Shown piece after piece: positions 9,409 to 18,880 of a stretch of 64,000 bases of DNA (within the stretch, counting starts at the first letter, position 1; each line of letters opens with the position of its first letter). The notes below the pieces were generated by a model. That model did no database searches. It was given only the letters and a program-made list of their open reading frames with translations, and was not told the origin of the DNA. Source of the stretch: Halorhodospira halochloris (GTDB lineage: Bacteria; Pseudomonadota; Gammaproteobacteria; Nitrococcales; Halorhodospiraceae); contig NZ_AP017372.2 in assembly GCF_002356555.2 (NCBI RefSeq), positions 2,710,501 through 2,774,500 on the forward strand, read 5' to 3'. Both the position numbers and the translations under genes were made by a program.

Positions 9409-10098
9409 ATGCCATCTCAAGATACATACCCAGAGCTGAAGACCCAAGACGTTCTTGATCTGCTCAACACAGAGGGCATTGGGCAACGAGCTCGCGGCGC
9501 TAACCAATCCAAGGTTTACCTATTCCCTGACAATTCTCCCCCGGTGGCCATAAAAACCCCCACTGGCAAAGGCCTCTGGCGCTGGGTATCGAGATTTATA
9601 ATACAGCGCGAGCATGAGATCTACCGTATACTGGAGATGGTCCCTCGCGTACCTCACTGCTACGGCCTCTTCCAAGGTCAATATTTAGTTATAGAATATC
9701 AGCCAGGCGGCAAGACCCGGCGTGAAGCAACCTCCGTAGCCCCCGGGACCACCAGCCCTAGCGAACCCGTAGCAGGGCTGAGAAAAACAATTGCCACGAT
9801 GCACCGCTGCGGCATCGCCCACGCCGACCTGAAGCGTCCTGATAACGTCATCCATACCCCCGATAACCGTTTGGTGGTTATAGACTTCGGCACAGCCCTG
9901 AAGCGACGCACAGCCCGTGGAGGACCACTCTGGCGCTGGGCTGCACAGCAGGACTGGAACGCTTGGGCACACTACGGCTGGGGCAAAGACCCACAGTTGA
10001 TGCCGCCAGCGGTCGCCCGACTCTATCAACGAACCTTCTTGGAGCGCATAGCAAAAACGCTGCGTCGCGCCTATAAAAGGGTTAGAGGTATAGACTGA
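9409..10098 (+). CDS. Small protein-kinase-fold protein (RIO/LPS-kinase-like)
   Basis: A 229-residue kinase fold. VAIKTPTG supplies the ATP-binding Lys, AHADLKRPDN is the catalytic loop (HxDxxxxN), and VIDFGTALK is the DFG motif. It is short and lacks a classical glycine-rich loop, which is closer to RIO- or LPS-type kinases than to Hanks Ser/Thr kinases. The C-terminus (residues ~190-229) is basic and may hold it at the membrane. It is packed between the methyltransferase gene (2 bp) and glnE (1 bp), so all three are probably one transcript. Substrate unknown: sugar/lipid or protein are both possible. Confidence 0.75.
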   Translation: MPSQDTYPELKTQDVLDLLNTEGIGQRARGANQSKVYLFPDNSPPVAIKTPTGKGLWRWVSRFIIQREHEIYRILEMVPRVPHCYGLFQGQYLVIEYQPGGKTRREATSVAPGTTSPSEPVAGLRKTIATMHRCGIAHADLKRPDNVIHTPDNRLVVIDFGTALKRRTARGGPLWRWAAQQDWNAWAHYGWGKDPQLMPPAVARLYQRTFLERIAKTLRRAYKRVRGID

Positions 10099-10099
10099 A

Positions 10100-12973
10100 T
10101 TGCTTCACCAACTCCCCGAATCCTTACAAGATCTAGCCGCCGCTAACATTGCCAAGATGGAGGCAGCCGGGGCTATCCCTGATGAGCCGAGAATCACATC
10201 AACCATACCTTTAGTTGCCGCAGCTAGCGACTTTGTCACTAACTCATGCAGCGAAAACGACAGCAACCTGTTACACGACTTATGCACTAGCAAACAGCTA
10301 TTTGAGCCATCCACACGTGAGCAACTCCGCGCTCGCCTCCAGGAGAAGCTAGACAAAGTCAGCAGCGAAGAACAACTCCTTGCTGAGCTGCGTCAATACC
10401 GCCGCCGTGAGGCTGTGCGCATTGCCTATCGCTCTCTTGCCGGCTGGGCAGATTTGGAAGAGACGCTGGATGAGACTAGTGAGATGGCCGAGGCGGCGAT
10501 CGATCTTGCTCTTCATTGGCTGTATACAAGCCTAACCAAACGCTGGGGCGTACCACGTGACGAGCACGGCAACGCGCAGCAAATGGTCGTTTTAGGCATG
10601 GGCAAACTTGGTGGCCATGAACTAAATTTTTCCTCAGACCTTGATCTGATTTTCGCCTTCCCTCAACAAGGTGAGACTGACGGCAAACGTCCCCGAAGTA
10701 ACGACGAGTTCTTCGTCAAATTAGGTCGCCAACTAATCGGCGCATTAGACGCTGTTACGGTGGATGGCCGCGCTTTTCGAATCGATATGCGACTGCGCCC
10801 TAATGGCGATGCCGGCCCCCTCGCACTACCTTTTTCGGCCATCGAGACTTACTACGAAAGTCAGGGGCGTGAGTGGGAAAGATACGCTATGATCAAAGCC
10901 CGCTGCGTAGGTGGCGACTATACCGCCGGCGATGCACTGACCCGTGACCTACGCCCCTTCGTCTATCGTCGCTACCTCGACTATGGCGCCTTGGAGCAAC
11001 TGCGCGAAACCAAAGAGATGATAGTCAACGAGGTGCGCAGAAGGGGCGCTGAGGAAAATCTCAAAACGGGCGAAGGGGGGATTCGCGAAGTAGAGTTCGT
11101 TGCCCAAGCTTTTCAGCTAATCCGCGGTGGTCGAGACGCCAATTTGCGCTCTAGGCGCTTGATGAAGACACTCTACTATCTGCGCGACCAAGGCATCTTA
11201 ACGCCGCGCAGTGCGGATGAGCTGATTGAAGCTTATCGCTTTCTGCGACGCGCTGAAAATGCCGTACAGATGCTAGCTGATGAGCAATCGCACACCGTCC
11301 CACAAGATCCGGTATTGCGCGCTAGAGTTGCATTAGGAGCAGGTTTTACTGATGTGCACAACTTCGAAGAAAAACTCGAGCACCTGCGTGCCCAAGTTCA
11401 CGACCATTTTGAGCAGGTCTTCTCATCCCCGCAAGTTGAAAACGCCCCAGAAGTACAACCGAGCACTGCTACGCTGATCTGGAATGAGTCTCCTAGTAAC
11501 GAAGAAACGATCACACGATTACAGGAAATTGGCTTCGAGCATCCGGAGCTACTAGCTGAGCGACTACGGCACTTTCATGATGGCTCCACCGTGCGCTCGT
11601 TATCGACACGCGGGCGCAAGCGTCTCGATTGCCTTATGCCGCTGCTTATCGGCGCCTGCGCTCAGGCGCGCCGACCTACCCGGGCTCTAGAACGAACCCT
11701 TGACCTAGTCGATACTGTAGCACGGCGAACTGCTTACCTCGCCTTGCTAGCTGAACACCCCATGGCCCTTTCCCAGCTTGTACAGCTATGTGACGGATCG
11801 GCCTGGGTAGCCCGCTTCATAACTGCTCACCCGCTACTGCTTGACGAATTACTTGACCCGCGCAGTCTCTACGAACCTCTCGGCCGGGCATCACTCGAAG
11901 AAGACCTTGACTATCGTCTCTCTCAAGTGGAAAGCATGGACCTTGAGCAGCAGATGGAAGTGGTGAGACAGTTCAAACAGGCCCAGCAACTCAAAGTAGC
12001 AGCTGCCGATGTCAGCGGCGCAGCCCCGCTAATGGTGGTGAGTGACTACTTGACTAATATTGCTGAGGTGACGTTGCATAGGACTATAGAACTTTGCTAT
12101 CAACACCTAACTCGCAAGCACGGCCACCCGCGCTGTGGCGAAGGCAATAATCAGCGCCTAGCTCACTATGCTGTTGTCGCCTATGGCAAGTTCGGCGGGC
12201 TTGAACTCGGTTACAACTCAGATCTAGATCTAGTCTTTATTCATGACAGCTGTGGTCAAGCAGCAGTAACAGACGGCCAGCGCCCTTTGGATAATCAAGC
12301 TTTCTTTAGTCGTCTGGCGCAACGAGTCATACACTTTCTAAACACCCCTACCCCTGGCGGCATAGTATATGAGATAGATACCAGGCTTAGGCCTTCAGGC
12401 AAGGCCGGCCTTATGAGCACCAGCATTGAGGCGTTTTATGCTTATCAATTACATAATGCCTGGACCTGGGAGCATCAAGCGCTGGTCCGCGCCCGCCCAG
12501 TCGCCGGCGATGAGCAGCTTTGTCAAAGGTTTAATAAGATCCGCAGCGAAGTACTAGGTTTGCAGCGCGACAGCGCACAGCTTAAAGAACAGGTGAGCAG
12601 TATGCGCGAGCGTCAGCGTCGCGAAAAAGGTTCGAGTGACAGACGCTTATTCGACATAAAAAACGACCACGGCGGCATCAGCGACATTGAGTTTATAGTG
12701 CAGTACCTTGTCCTTGTTAGCGCTCACGACCACCCTGAGGTGGTGCGCTATACAGATAAGATTCGCCTGCTCCGTGCCCTTGCCGACGCCGAACAACTTA
12801 GCTCCGTCGATGCACATCGCTTAGCCAATGCCTATCGCTCTTACCGGCGCCGACTCCATCAACTAGCCCTCCAAGACGAAGAGATGGCTGTCGAGTGCGA
12901 GGAGCTTCAGCCGCAGCGAGAAGCGGTTACCGAGCTCTGGCAACGCATTTTCAATAACAACCAAGATCACTAG
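10100..12973 (+). CDS. glnE: Bifunctional glutamine synthetase adenylyltransferase/deadenylase GlnE
   Basis: A 957-residue protein that adenylylates and deadenylylates glutamine synthetase in response to PII and glutamine. Both nucleotidyltransferase centres are visible: GMGKLGGHELNFSSDLDLIF in the N-terminal (deadenylase) half and YGKFGGLELGYNSDLDLVF in the C-terminal (adenylylase) half, each with its GG...DxD metal ligands. Length is normal. The predicted start is TTG, right after the stop of the kinase gene, which fits translational coupling. It is followed by a palindromic repeat and then ilvE, as in Pseudomonas. Confidence 0.96.
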   Translation: MLHQLPESLQDLAAANIAKMEAAGAIPDEPRITSTIPLVAAASDFVTNSCSENDSNLLHDLCTSKQLFEPSTREQLRARLQEKLDKVSSEEQLLAELRQYRRREAVRIAYRSLAGWADLEETLDETSEMAEAAIDLALHWLYTSLTKRWGVPRDEHGNAQQMVVLGMGKLGGHELNFSSDLDLIFAFPQQGETDGKRPRSNDEFFVKLGRQLIGALDAVTVDGRAFRIDMRLRPNGDAGPLALPFSAIETYYESQGREWERYAMIKARCVGGDYTAGDALTRDLRPFVYRRYLDYGALEQLRETKEMIVNEVRRRGAEENLKTGEGGIREVEFVAQAFQLIRGGRDANLRSRRLMKTLYYLRDQGILTPRSADELIEAYRFLRRAENAVQMLADEQSHTVPQDPVLRARVALGAGFTDVHNFEEKLEHLRAQVHDHFEQVFSSPQVENAPEVQPSTATLIWNESPSNEETITRLQEIGFEHPELLAERLRHFHDGSTVRSLSTRGRKRLDCLMPLLIGACAQARRPTRALERTLDLVDTVARRTAYLALLAEHPMALSQLVQLCDGSAWVARFITAHPLLLDELLDPRSLYEPLGRASLEEDLDYRLSQVESMDLEQQMEVVRQFKQAQQLKVAAADVSGAAPLMVVSDYLTNIAEVTLHRTIELCYQHLTRKHGHPRCGEGNNQRLAHYAVVAYGKFGGLELGYNSDLDLVFIHDSCGQAAVTDGQRPLDNQAFFSRLAQRVIHFLNTPTPGGIVYEIDTRLRPSGKAGLMSTSIEAFYAYQLHNAWTWEHQALVRARPVAGDEQLCQRFNKIRSEVLGLQRDSAQLKEQVSSMRERQRREKGSSDRRLFDIKNDHGGISDIEFIVQYLVLVSAHDHPEVVRYTDKIRLLRALADAEQLSSVDAHRLANAYRSYRRRLHQLALQDEEMAVECEELQPQREAVTELWQRIFNNNQDH

Positions 12974-12977
12974 AGGG

Positions 12978-13104
12978 ACTAAACCCTCCTGGGTTCATCG
13001 AGCTGCCCCGGTGTGGAGGTATTGGGGCCAGGGATGGCGCCATGAAGCCTCGAGGGATGTATTCACGGCGTCCTCCACACCGGGCAGCGGATGGTTTTTT
13101 GAGG
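12978..13104. repeat. Palindromic repeat copy 2 (inverted orientation, degenerate arms)
   Basis: The core is in the opposite orientation to copies 1, 3 and 6 (GGCGCCATGAAGCC followed by ACGGCGTCCTCC). The inner arms GCTGCCCCGGTGTGGAGG (13003-13019 region) and CCTCCACACCGGGCAGC pair with one bulge; the outer arms have decayed. It starts 5 bp after the glnE stop and may serve as its 3' end. Confidence 0.82.
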
Positions 13105-13306
13105 TGCCCATATGGCCCGCATAAGCAAGTACAGTAGCTCCAATTTGCCATGCTCGGCAATTAACGCTTAATGTGGCAAACTACGGGTTTGCCCTAATCC
13201 AGTTGGGCAGGGCTGGCTAGCTGACAGGGTATAGTTTTTTGTGCACCGAGAGCCAGCAGCGTCTCTGCCAATGAGTTGAATGATTAACATGGAGAATGGA
13301 GCGGCC
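13105..13306. other. Intergenic region upstream of ilvE
   Basis: About 200 bp between the palindromic repeat and ilvE. It must carry the ilvE promoter if the repeat terminates glnE transcription. A TATAGT hexamer lies near 13229 but no well-spaced -35 element was found. No tRNA or leader peptide with runs of branched-chain codons is apparent. Confidence 0.3.
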
Positions 13307-14233
13307 ATGTCCAATTTCGCCGACCGTGATGGTTATATCTGGTTTGATGGAGAGTTGCTTCCCTGGAGGGATGCGCAGGTCCACTGCCTGACCCATACGC
13401 TTCACTACGGCATGGGGGTATTCGAAGGGCTAAGGGCTTATGCAACCGAGCTAGGGCCAGCCATATTCCGTCTGGAGGAGCACACCAAAAGATTATTCAA
13501 CTCTGCCAAGATCCTTGGCATGGAGATCCGCCACACCCCGGAGCAGATTAATCAAGCCTGTATTGATGCGGTTCGTGCCAACAACCTTTCCAGCGCCTAT
13601 ATACGTCCCATGTCATTTTACGGCTCGGAGGGAATGGGACTCCACGCCGACTCGTTAAAGACCCACACCATTGTCGCTGCTTGGGAGTGGGGGGCTTATC
13701 TCGGAGCTGAAAACCGCGAACGCGGCATCCGCGTTCAGACATCATCATTCACTCGGCACCACGTTAACATCGCTATGTGCCGAGCCAAGGCTAACGGTAA
13801 CTACATGAACTCAATGCTGGCTGTACAAGAAGCCGCTCGTGCAGGGTTTGATGAAGCGCTGCTATTAGACGTTGATGGTTTTGTCTGTGAGGGATCGGGG
13901 GAAAACTTTTTCATGGTGCGTAACGATGTTTTATACACGCCCACGTTAACATCAGCCCTTGAAGGCATAACCCGTGACACCATTATACAGCTAGCTGCAG
14001 AAGAGGGGATTGAGGTTCAGGAGCGTAGGATAACCCGTGACGAGGTATATATCTGCGATGAGGCCTTCTTCACCGGAACAGCGGCTGAGGTTACGCCAAT
14101 CCGTGAACTTGATGGCAGGAGTATTGGCGGCGGCAAGCGAGGACCGGTGACCGAAAAACTCCAGCAGAGGTACTTCGATATTGTTGAGGGACGTGACCCA
14201 AGCCACAGCTATTGGTTGAAGGTGGTTGATTGA
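13307..14233 (+). CDS. ilvE: Branched-chain amino acid aminotransferase IlvE
   Basis: A 308-residue class IV PLP aminotransferase that makes Val, Leu and Ile from their keto acids. Key segments are THTLHYGMGVFEGLRAY, the PLP-lysine region RAKANGNYMNSML, and VCEGSGENFF followed by LEGITRDT. An in-frame ATG at 13280 would add nine residues, but the ATG at 13307 has a GGAG box at ideal spacing and matches the usual N-terminus. Its position after glnE copies the Pseudomonas glnE-ilvE arrangement that leads into the LPS-core genes. Confidence 0.95.
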   Translation: MSNFADRDGYIWFDGELLPWRDAQVHCLTHTLHYGMGVFEGLRAYATELGPAIFRLEEHTKRLFNSAKILGMEIRHTPEQINQACIDAVRANNLSSAYIRPMSFYGSEGMGLHADSLKTHTIVAAWEWGAYLGAENRERGIRVQTSSFTRHHVNIAMCRAKANGNYMNSMLAVQEAARAGFDEALLLDVDGFVCEGSGENFFMVRNDVLYTPTLTSALEGITRDTIIQLAAEEGIEVQERRITRDEVYICDEAFFTGTAAEVTPIRELDGRSIGGGKRGPVTEKLQQRYFDIVEGRDPSHSYWLKVVD

Positions 14234-14392
14234 TAATCAGCCATCGAGATAGACGCAAAAATCCAAACCCAACGTTCCACACTTTAAGGCCTATTCACTT
14301 TGAACAGGACCAAAATAGCCCAGGATTGCGGTACCAGTAACCGCCGGATAAGACTGACCATGGCGTGCGATTGGGATTAGCGTTGAGCTAGT

Positions 14393-14944
14393 TCAATAGG
14401 CTCGTTCTCTGCGCGGCACATAGGAGATAAGAAATCGACCCTTAGGGCGATTTGAGCCGAAGCTCTGGAAACCGCCAATTCGCTTTGCTAGACGCCGCGC
14501 CTGCTCATTGTCGAGCTGCTTATACTCAATCGAATATACCGCCAGCAGCGCCCCAGTGCGCCCAACACCGTGAACACAGTGAATCACCACTGGATAGTTA
14601 CCAGGATCATCCATGATTTCAAGGAAACTATTGACCACGTCTTCGGTGGGAACCTGCGGTGAAGGCAAGTGAACATGCTTTATTCCCGCCTGCTTGAGCG
14701 CAACACGCTCAGCCTCAGCACGGTCATGCTTGCGACGTAGATCAATGACGGTGCGGATATTTTGCGCAAGACACAAACACGCCATCCGCTCGGGGGGCAT
14801 TTCAGTCGAGCGGTATAAGACATCAGGGCAAACAGGCACTAAGCGATAGTAGCCAAAAGTATTTACAAAAGCTTGCCAGCCATTGAGAAAACCGCCTTCA
14901 ACCACGTCCAGTACAGCCTGCAGCCAACTCGTCCTACCACTCAC
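14393..14944 (-). CDS. Protein tyrosine/dual-specificity phosphatase-like protein
   Basis: About 183 residues. The active-site P-loop HCVHGVGRTG fits C-x5-R-[ST], and an upstream IDLRRKHDRAEAE segment plus the D-containing LPSPQVPTED loop resemble Siw14/DSP-type phosphatases. The N-terminal ~45 residues (ending YRLVPVCPDVLYRST) resemble the leader of bacterial tyrosine-phosphatase-like lipid or protein phosphatases. A GTG at 14944 follows a GGAGG box and is preferred over the ATG at 14956 that overlaps this box. It is divergent from two LPS-kinase-like genes and upstream of msbA, so a role in LPS or phospholipid phosphate turnover is plausible but inferred. Confidence 0.78.
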   Translation of the reverse strand: MSGRTSWLQAVLDVVEGGFLNGWQAFVNTFGYYRLVPVCPDVLYRSTEMPPERMACLCLAQNIRTVIDLRRKHDRAEAERVALKQAGIKHVHLPSPQVPTEDVVNSFLEIMDDPGNYPVVIHCVHGVGRTGALLAVYSIEYKQLDNEQARRLAKRIGGFQSFGSNRPKGRFLISYVPRRERAY

Positions 14945-15076
14945 ATAAACCTCCATCTGGTGTTAACATATCCCATGATTCGGTTACGATATAGCAAGGT
15001 CGCCTCCTGCTCAACTATTTCAGACGCTCTTATTTTTTTTAATTATTTCTGCCACAAGATAGGGAGTATAGGGCAC

Positions 15077-15931
15077 ATGCCATACCAACATGTCCACCTC
15101 GAAGGGACTGCCCAAACAGACTCAGTAGATCCAGACCTGCACGCGGCCATAAAGCAAGCCACCCCACAACAAAAAAAACATGTTTTTACAATTAAGCATG
15201 GTGATCGACAGCTAGTTGTTAAATATCCGGAGGACAAACGAGGCTATTTCAAGGCTTTTGGCGAACGACTTTATTTCTCGCTGCTGACTAACCACAACAT
15301 ACCTATTTCAGCTTTTCAACTTAAGCCGCCCAAAGAACGCACGCACTTTGAAGCGGCAAGAATAAGCGAACTAAAAAAACTAAATATAAATGTTCCCGAG
15401 GTTGTTGCAGTCACGGCTGATTACATCGTGCTTGAACATTGTGGCACCAGGCTTGAAGACTTTATCCGCTATGGTTATGCCTCCGCTAATAAGATTGAAC
15501 GCCTGGTGTGTAATGCTGCGGAGCAACTAGCCCATATGCACTCTAACCAGGCATGGCACGGAGCGCCACAAGTAAGAAACATTATGATACTAGACAATGG
15601 CAATGTTGCATTTATTGACTTTGAGGAAAACTTAGAGGGGCTCCCGCATCTGATGCGCGAGACGTACGACATACTGCAGTTTATCGGCGCACTTATTGTA
15701 CCTCGCTACGACTCACAGCCTCTCATTGACTTAACAGAAGCTGCTGTCGAAAGGTATATAGCAATACGAGGCCCTGAACCTCTATTACAGCTAAAAACTT
15801 ACTATAAATATTTGTCCACAGCAAAAAAACTGATCAAACCCTTTGGCTCAAGGGTGGGCAGAGATGCAACACGCATAATAGTACTTTGCGAAATGCTTGA
15901 GTCGCTCCTCAAAAGAGAAGGAGTGTTATAA
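15077..15931 (+). CDS. LPS-core kinase-like protein 1
   Basis: About 284 residues with a divergent kinase fold: VVKYPED as the ATP-Lys strand, HGAPQVRN in place of the catalytic HxDxxxxN loop, and FIDFEEN in place of DFG. Loss of the usual catalytic Asp (HGAPQVRN) is notable. LPS-associated kinases of the Pseudomonas waaP-PA5006 region are similarly divergent. The start at 15077 excludes a 68-residue upstream extension that has no kinase homology and runs through an A+T-rich promoter-like stretch. It is transcribed with the next kinase gene, 4 bp away. Base composition is A+T-richer than glnE/ilvE. Confidence 0.7.
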   Translation: MPYQHVHLEGTAQTDSVDPDLHAAIKQATPQQKKHVFTIKHGDRQLVVKYPEDKRGYFKAFGERLYFSLLTNHNIPISAFQLKPPKERTHFEAARISELKKLNINVPEVVAVTADYIVLEHCGTRLEDFIRYGYASANKIERLVCNAAEQLAHMHSNQAWHGAPQVRNIMILDNGNVAFIDFEENLEGLPHLMRETYDILQFIGALIVPRYDSQPLIDLTEAAVERYIAIRGPEPLLQLKTYYKYLSTAKKLIKPFGSRVGRDATRIIVLCEMLESLLKREGVL

Positions 15932-15935
15932 GCCC

Positions 15936-16766
15936 ATGCATTTTTGGAGCACAGCAACCCCAAACCAAATGCACATCGAGATTGCTCGACGCCTTCTGCT
16001 TGAAGGCACCGTCCCTCAGGATGCTGAGCTAATAACAGATCGCAAATCAACTGTCTATCGTATAGAAATTGAGCGAAGCGCCTACTATGTAAAACATTAC
16101 TGTGCGACAGATACAAAAGAGCGTATTAAGCGCATGCTACGCTCCCCGCGTCGTAATATAGACCTGTGGGAAAGACTCAAAGCAATTGGAATACTCTCGC
16201 CGGAACCTTTACTTGTTGCTAAACAGGGCAAAAGATTCGTATTAATAACTCCAGAAGTCAGGCTCCCCAGTATACGTCAGCACTCGGCCAAACAGGGAAC
16301 CTTAGGCGTTGTGGCAATGCACGCCCTTGGAAGGACCTGGGGAATATTGCATACCAATGGCCTTATGCACGTAGATCCCAGCCCAAGCAATATACTTTTA
16401 ACAAACGGGCAATCAGAGCAGCCCATGGGCCTGTTAGACCTTGATTCGCTGTATTATGTTGGCTTGATTCCGAACTGGTTGGCAAGACAGCGGCTGAGTC
16501 AGCTATTCTCCCGATTTAGTGCAGACTCTTTAAAGCAGTGCGGAGCCCTTCCACCCCCCACAGGATTCCAAGCCTTCTGGCAAGGTTACCAGACAGTTAC
16601 AAAACAGCCCGCCTTTCAGCACGCGATTGCTGTTATCAACAGGCTTGAGAAGAGCACCGCGTACAAACGTGCTCGTAGTCACCGCGAGCAGCTTTTAGCA
16701 GCGACGGCGGAGTGGCGCCGGCATATCTGCTCTCACGGAATAAGCAACAGCTCTAGTCACAACTAG
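15936..16766 (+). CDS. LPS-core kinase-like protein 2 (InaA/WaaP/Kdo-kinase family)
   Basis: About 276 residues with a kinase fold of the InaA/KdkA/WaaP type. YYVKHYCATD holds the ATP-Lys, HTNGLMHVDPSPSNILL is the catalytic loop (HxDxxxxN intact), and GLLDLDSLYY replaces DFG. Such enzymes phosphorylate heptose or Kdo of the LPS inner core at the cytoplasmic face of the inner membrane. The ATG at 15936 is chosen over a TTG at 15897 that would overlap the previous gene by 35 bp. A GGAG box lies about 12 nt upstream. It converges on msbA, which flips lipid A-core. Confidence 0.78.
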   Translation: MHFWSTATPNQMHIEIARRLLLEGTVPQDAELITDRKSTVYRIEIERSAYYVKHYCATDTKERIKRMLRSPRRNIDLWERLKAIGILSPEPLLVAKQGKRFVLITPEVRLPSIRQHSAKQGTLGVVAMHALGRTWGILHTNGLMHVDPSPSNILLTNGQSEQPMGLLDLDSLYYVGLIPNWLARQRLSQLFSRFSADSLKQCGALPPPTGFQAFWQGYQTVTKQPAFQHAIAVINRLEKSTAYKRARSHREQLLAATAEWRRHICSHGISNSSSHN

Positions 16767-16800
16767 AAAGATCAGCGATCAGGAGCTTCCAAAAACACCC

Positions 16801-18663
16801 CTAGCCATTTTCGCTATACTGCATTCTATATAGCTCGGCATATCTTCCCTCCCTATCCAGCAGTTCGCTATGACTACCTTGCTCAACAACCTCGCCATCT
16901 TCCAAAAACAGGATCTGATCTGCATTTTCAACCGTAGAGAGCCTATGCGCTATAACAATGCTAGTCCTATCTGCCATTAATCTTTCGAGCGCAGCGTGGA
17001 CGTTATACTCAGACTCATTATCTAGGGCGGAAGTAGCCTCATCCAAAAGCAATATAGGTGCATCTTTAAGTATAGCACGCGCAATTGCAAGCCTCTGCCT
17101 TTGCCCTCCAGAGAGCATTACGCCATCCTGGCCTATCTGCGTATCAAATCCGTGCGGGAGATTCTCAATAAACTCTAGCGCATTAGCTGCGGCTGCCGCT
17201 CTGCGGACTTGCTCCCGCGAAATATCATCAACTGCCCCTACCGCGATATTCTCGGCAACTGAAGTGTTAAATAGTGTGACATTCTGATCAACCAAGGCTA
17301 TTTGTTTGCGTAAGTCGGCCAGTTTATATTCGAATAGAGGCACGCCATCCAACTCAATAACGCCACTGGTAGGCTCATAAAACCGCGGAATCAGGCTTAT
17401 TAACGTTGACTTACCGCCACCTGAGGGACCGGTAAGGGCAACTGTCTGACCAGGCTTCGCTTCAAAGCTAATTCCCTTTAAGACTTCACGATCAGCATCG
17501 TAAGAGAATTTAACCTGATCAAATACTATATGTCCATCTGCACGCCCTATTCGCTTTGAGCCATCGTCTGGCTCAGGTTTAATATCTACTATCTCAAATA
17601 TGCTTCGTGCAGCGGTCAAACCGTTCTGCATAGTAGCGTTGAGCTTCACTAGATCACGTAGTGGACGATTCAGCATGGTCATAGCAACAATAAATGATGC
17701 TATTTGACCTACAGAAATCGCTTCAACAATCTCATCAACGGTGACTAAGAATATCACAATAGCTAAAGCCACTGAGATAATTAAGCGTATAGCCGGAACC
17801 GCGGCAAACTTAGTTGCCGCAAATTTCATAAACTGCCGCCGATTTTTTTCATTGTAACTATCGAAACGTTTCCTTTCGCGCTCATTCTGCCCAAAGAGCT
17901 TTATTTCCTGGTTAGCAGTTACAGTCTCTTCGGCGATAGCTCCTATGCCGCCAACAGCACCATGAATACGTTCGCTTAACTTTCTAAAACGTTTATTGAT
18001 ATAAGCAATCACCCCCCCTACAAATGGCAGCACCAGACCGGCAATCAGCATCAGCCATGGTGATAAGTAAATCATATAGCCTAGAATACCAATAACCCTG
18101 ACTGCATCCTTGAACAAAGTCACGATGGCTTTCACGACCGCGCCTGCGGTTTTCTCGGCCTGATAAGTTAGTTTAGATACAAGCCGCCCTGATGAGAACT
18201 GATCAAAGGCAGACTCGGGCATGTTTAACAGTCGGCTGTGAGCATCCAGGCGCAGATTTTTGATCAACTGACGGGAGAGCCAACCGCTCAAGTAGTGAGA
18301 GAAGAAGTATGCTATGCCCTGCACGACCAGCAGCAGCAAAAAAACTAGGGCAAACATCCTGATGACGGCAGTATCGCGCTCCACCAAACCGTCATCCAGA
18401 AACGGTTGAACTGAAGCTATTATCCCGACTTGAGTGGCTCCGAAAGCCAGCATTGCCATAATCGCAAGCAAGCCGACCTTCCAATGCGGCAGCACATAGC
18501 TCGCAAAAAGCCTTTTAAAGACCGGCCAGGACCGCTTAGCAGCAACGGCCGAGTTGTCGTCACCTTCCTGATCGGCCTGTGTCACGTCTTGCGATAAGCT
18601 CCCCGACTTGGAGGCGTTACTAATATCTTCCGAAGTTGGCTGCTCGGATGCTGATTTACTCAA
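16801..18663 (-). CDS. msbA: Lipid A export ABC transporter, ATP-binding/permease protein MsbA
   Basis: A 620-residue half-transporter that flips lipid A-core across the inner membrane. After a ~45-residue hydrophilic Ser/Asp-rich N-terminal extension come six transmembrane helices (about residues 55-345), then the nucleotide-binding domain with Walker A GPSGGGKST, signature LSGGQRQRLAIARAIL, Walker B ILLLDEATSALD and H-loop IVIAHRLSTV. The domain order, length and neighbouring LPS-kinase genes support MsbA rather than a peptide exporter. A palindromic repeat precedes it on the upstream side. Confidence 0.92.
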   Translation of the reverse strand: MSKSASEQPTSEDISNASKSGSLSQDVTQADQEGDDNSAVAAKRSWPVFKRLFASYVLPHWKVGLLAIMAMLAFGATQVGIIASVQPFLDDGLVERDTAVIRMFALVFLLLLVVQGIAYFFSHYLSGWLSRQLIKNLRLDAHSRLLNMPESAFDQFSSGRLVSKLTYQAEKTAGAVVKAIVTLFKDAVRVIGILGYMIYLSPWLMLIAGLVLPFVGGVIAYINKRFRKLSERIHGAVGGIGAIAEETVTANQEIKLFGQNERERKRFDSYNEKNRRQFMKFAATKFAAVPAIRLIISVALAIVIFLVTVDEIVEAISVGQIASFIVAMTMLNRPLRDLVKLNATMQNGLTAARSIFEIVDIKPEPDDGSKRIGRADGHIVFDQVKFSYDADREVLKGISFEAKPGQTVALTGPSGGGKSTLISLIPRFYEPTSGVIELDGVPLFEYKLADLRKQIALVDQNVTLFNTSVAENIAVGAVDDISREQVRRAAAAANALEFIENLPHGFDTQIGQDGVMLSGGQRQRLAIARAILKDAPILLLDEATSALDNESEYNVHAALERLMADRTSIVIAHRLSTVENADQILFLEDGEVVEQGSHSELLDREGRYAELYRMQYSENG

Positions 18664-18719
18664 GGCTTACACCTTTTAACTGGACTCAAGCGAACAAATA
18701 GCGGGCGGCTTGGTGGCGT

Positions 18720-18859
18720 CCAAAAACTCACCCTGGAGCCACTCAACTACCCCGGCGTGGAGGACGCCGTGAATCCATCCCTGGAGGCTTCATGGCGCCA
18801 TCCCTGGCGCCAAGACCTCCACACCGGGGTAATTGAGTGGCTCCAGGGTGGGGTTTTGG
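18720..18859. repeat. Palindromic repeat copy 3 (44-nt arms, 52-nt core)
   Basis: Left arm 18720-18763 pairs with right arm 18816-18859 with a handful of mismatches. The core 18764-18815 is identical to copy 6 except for one base. It lies between the start of msbA and the 3' end of cysC, where it could end cysC transcription. Confidence 0.92.
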
Positions 18860-18880
18860 AGGTTCACTATAGTCCCCAAA

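Noticed and set aside
14873-15076. N-terminal 68-residue extension of LPS kinase-like protein 1
   Set aside because: It overlaps the divergent phosphatase gene and an A+T-rich promoter-like stretch, and has no kinase character; the ATG at 15077 is better.
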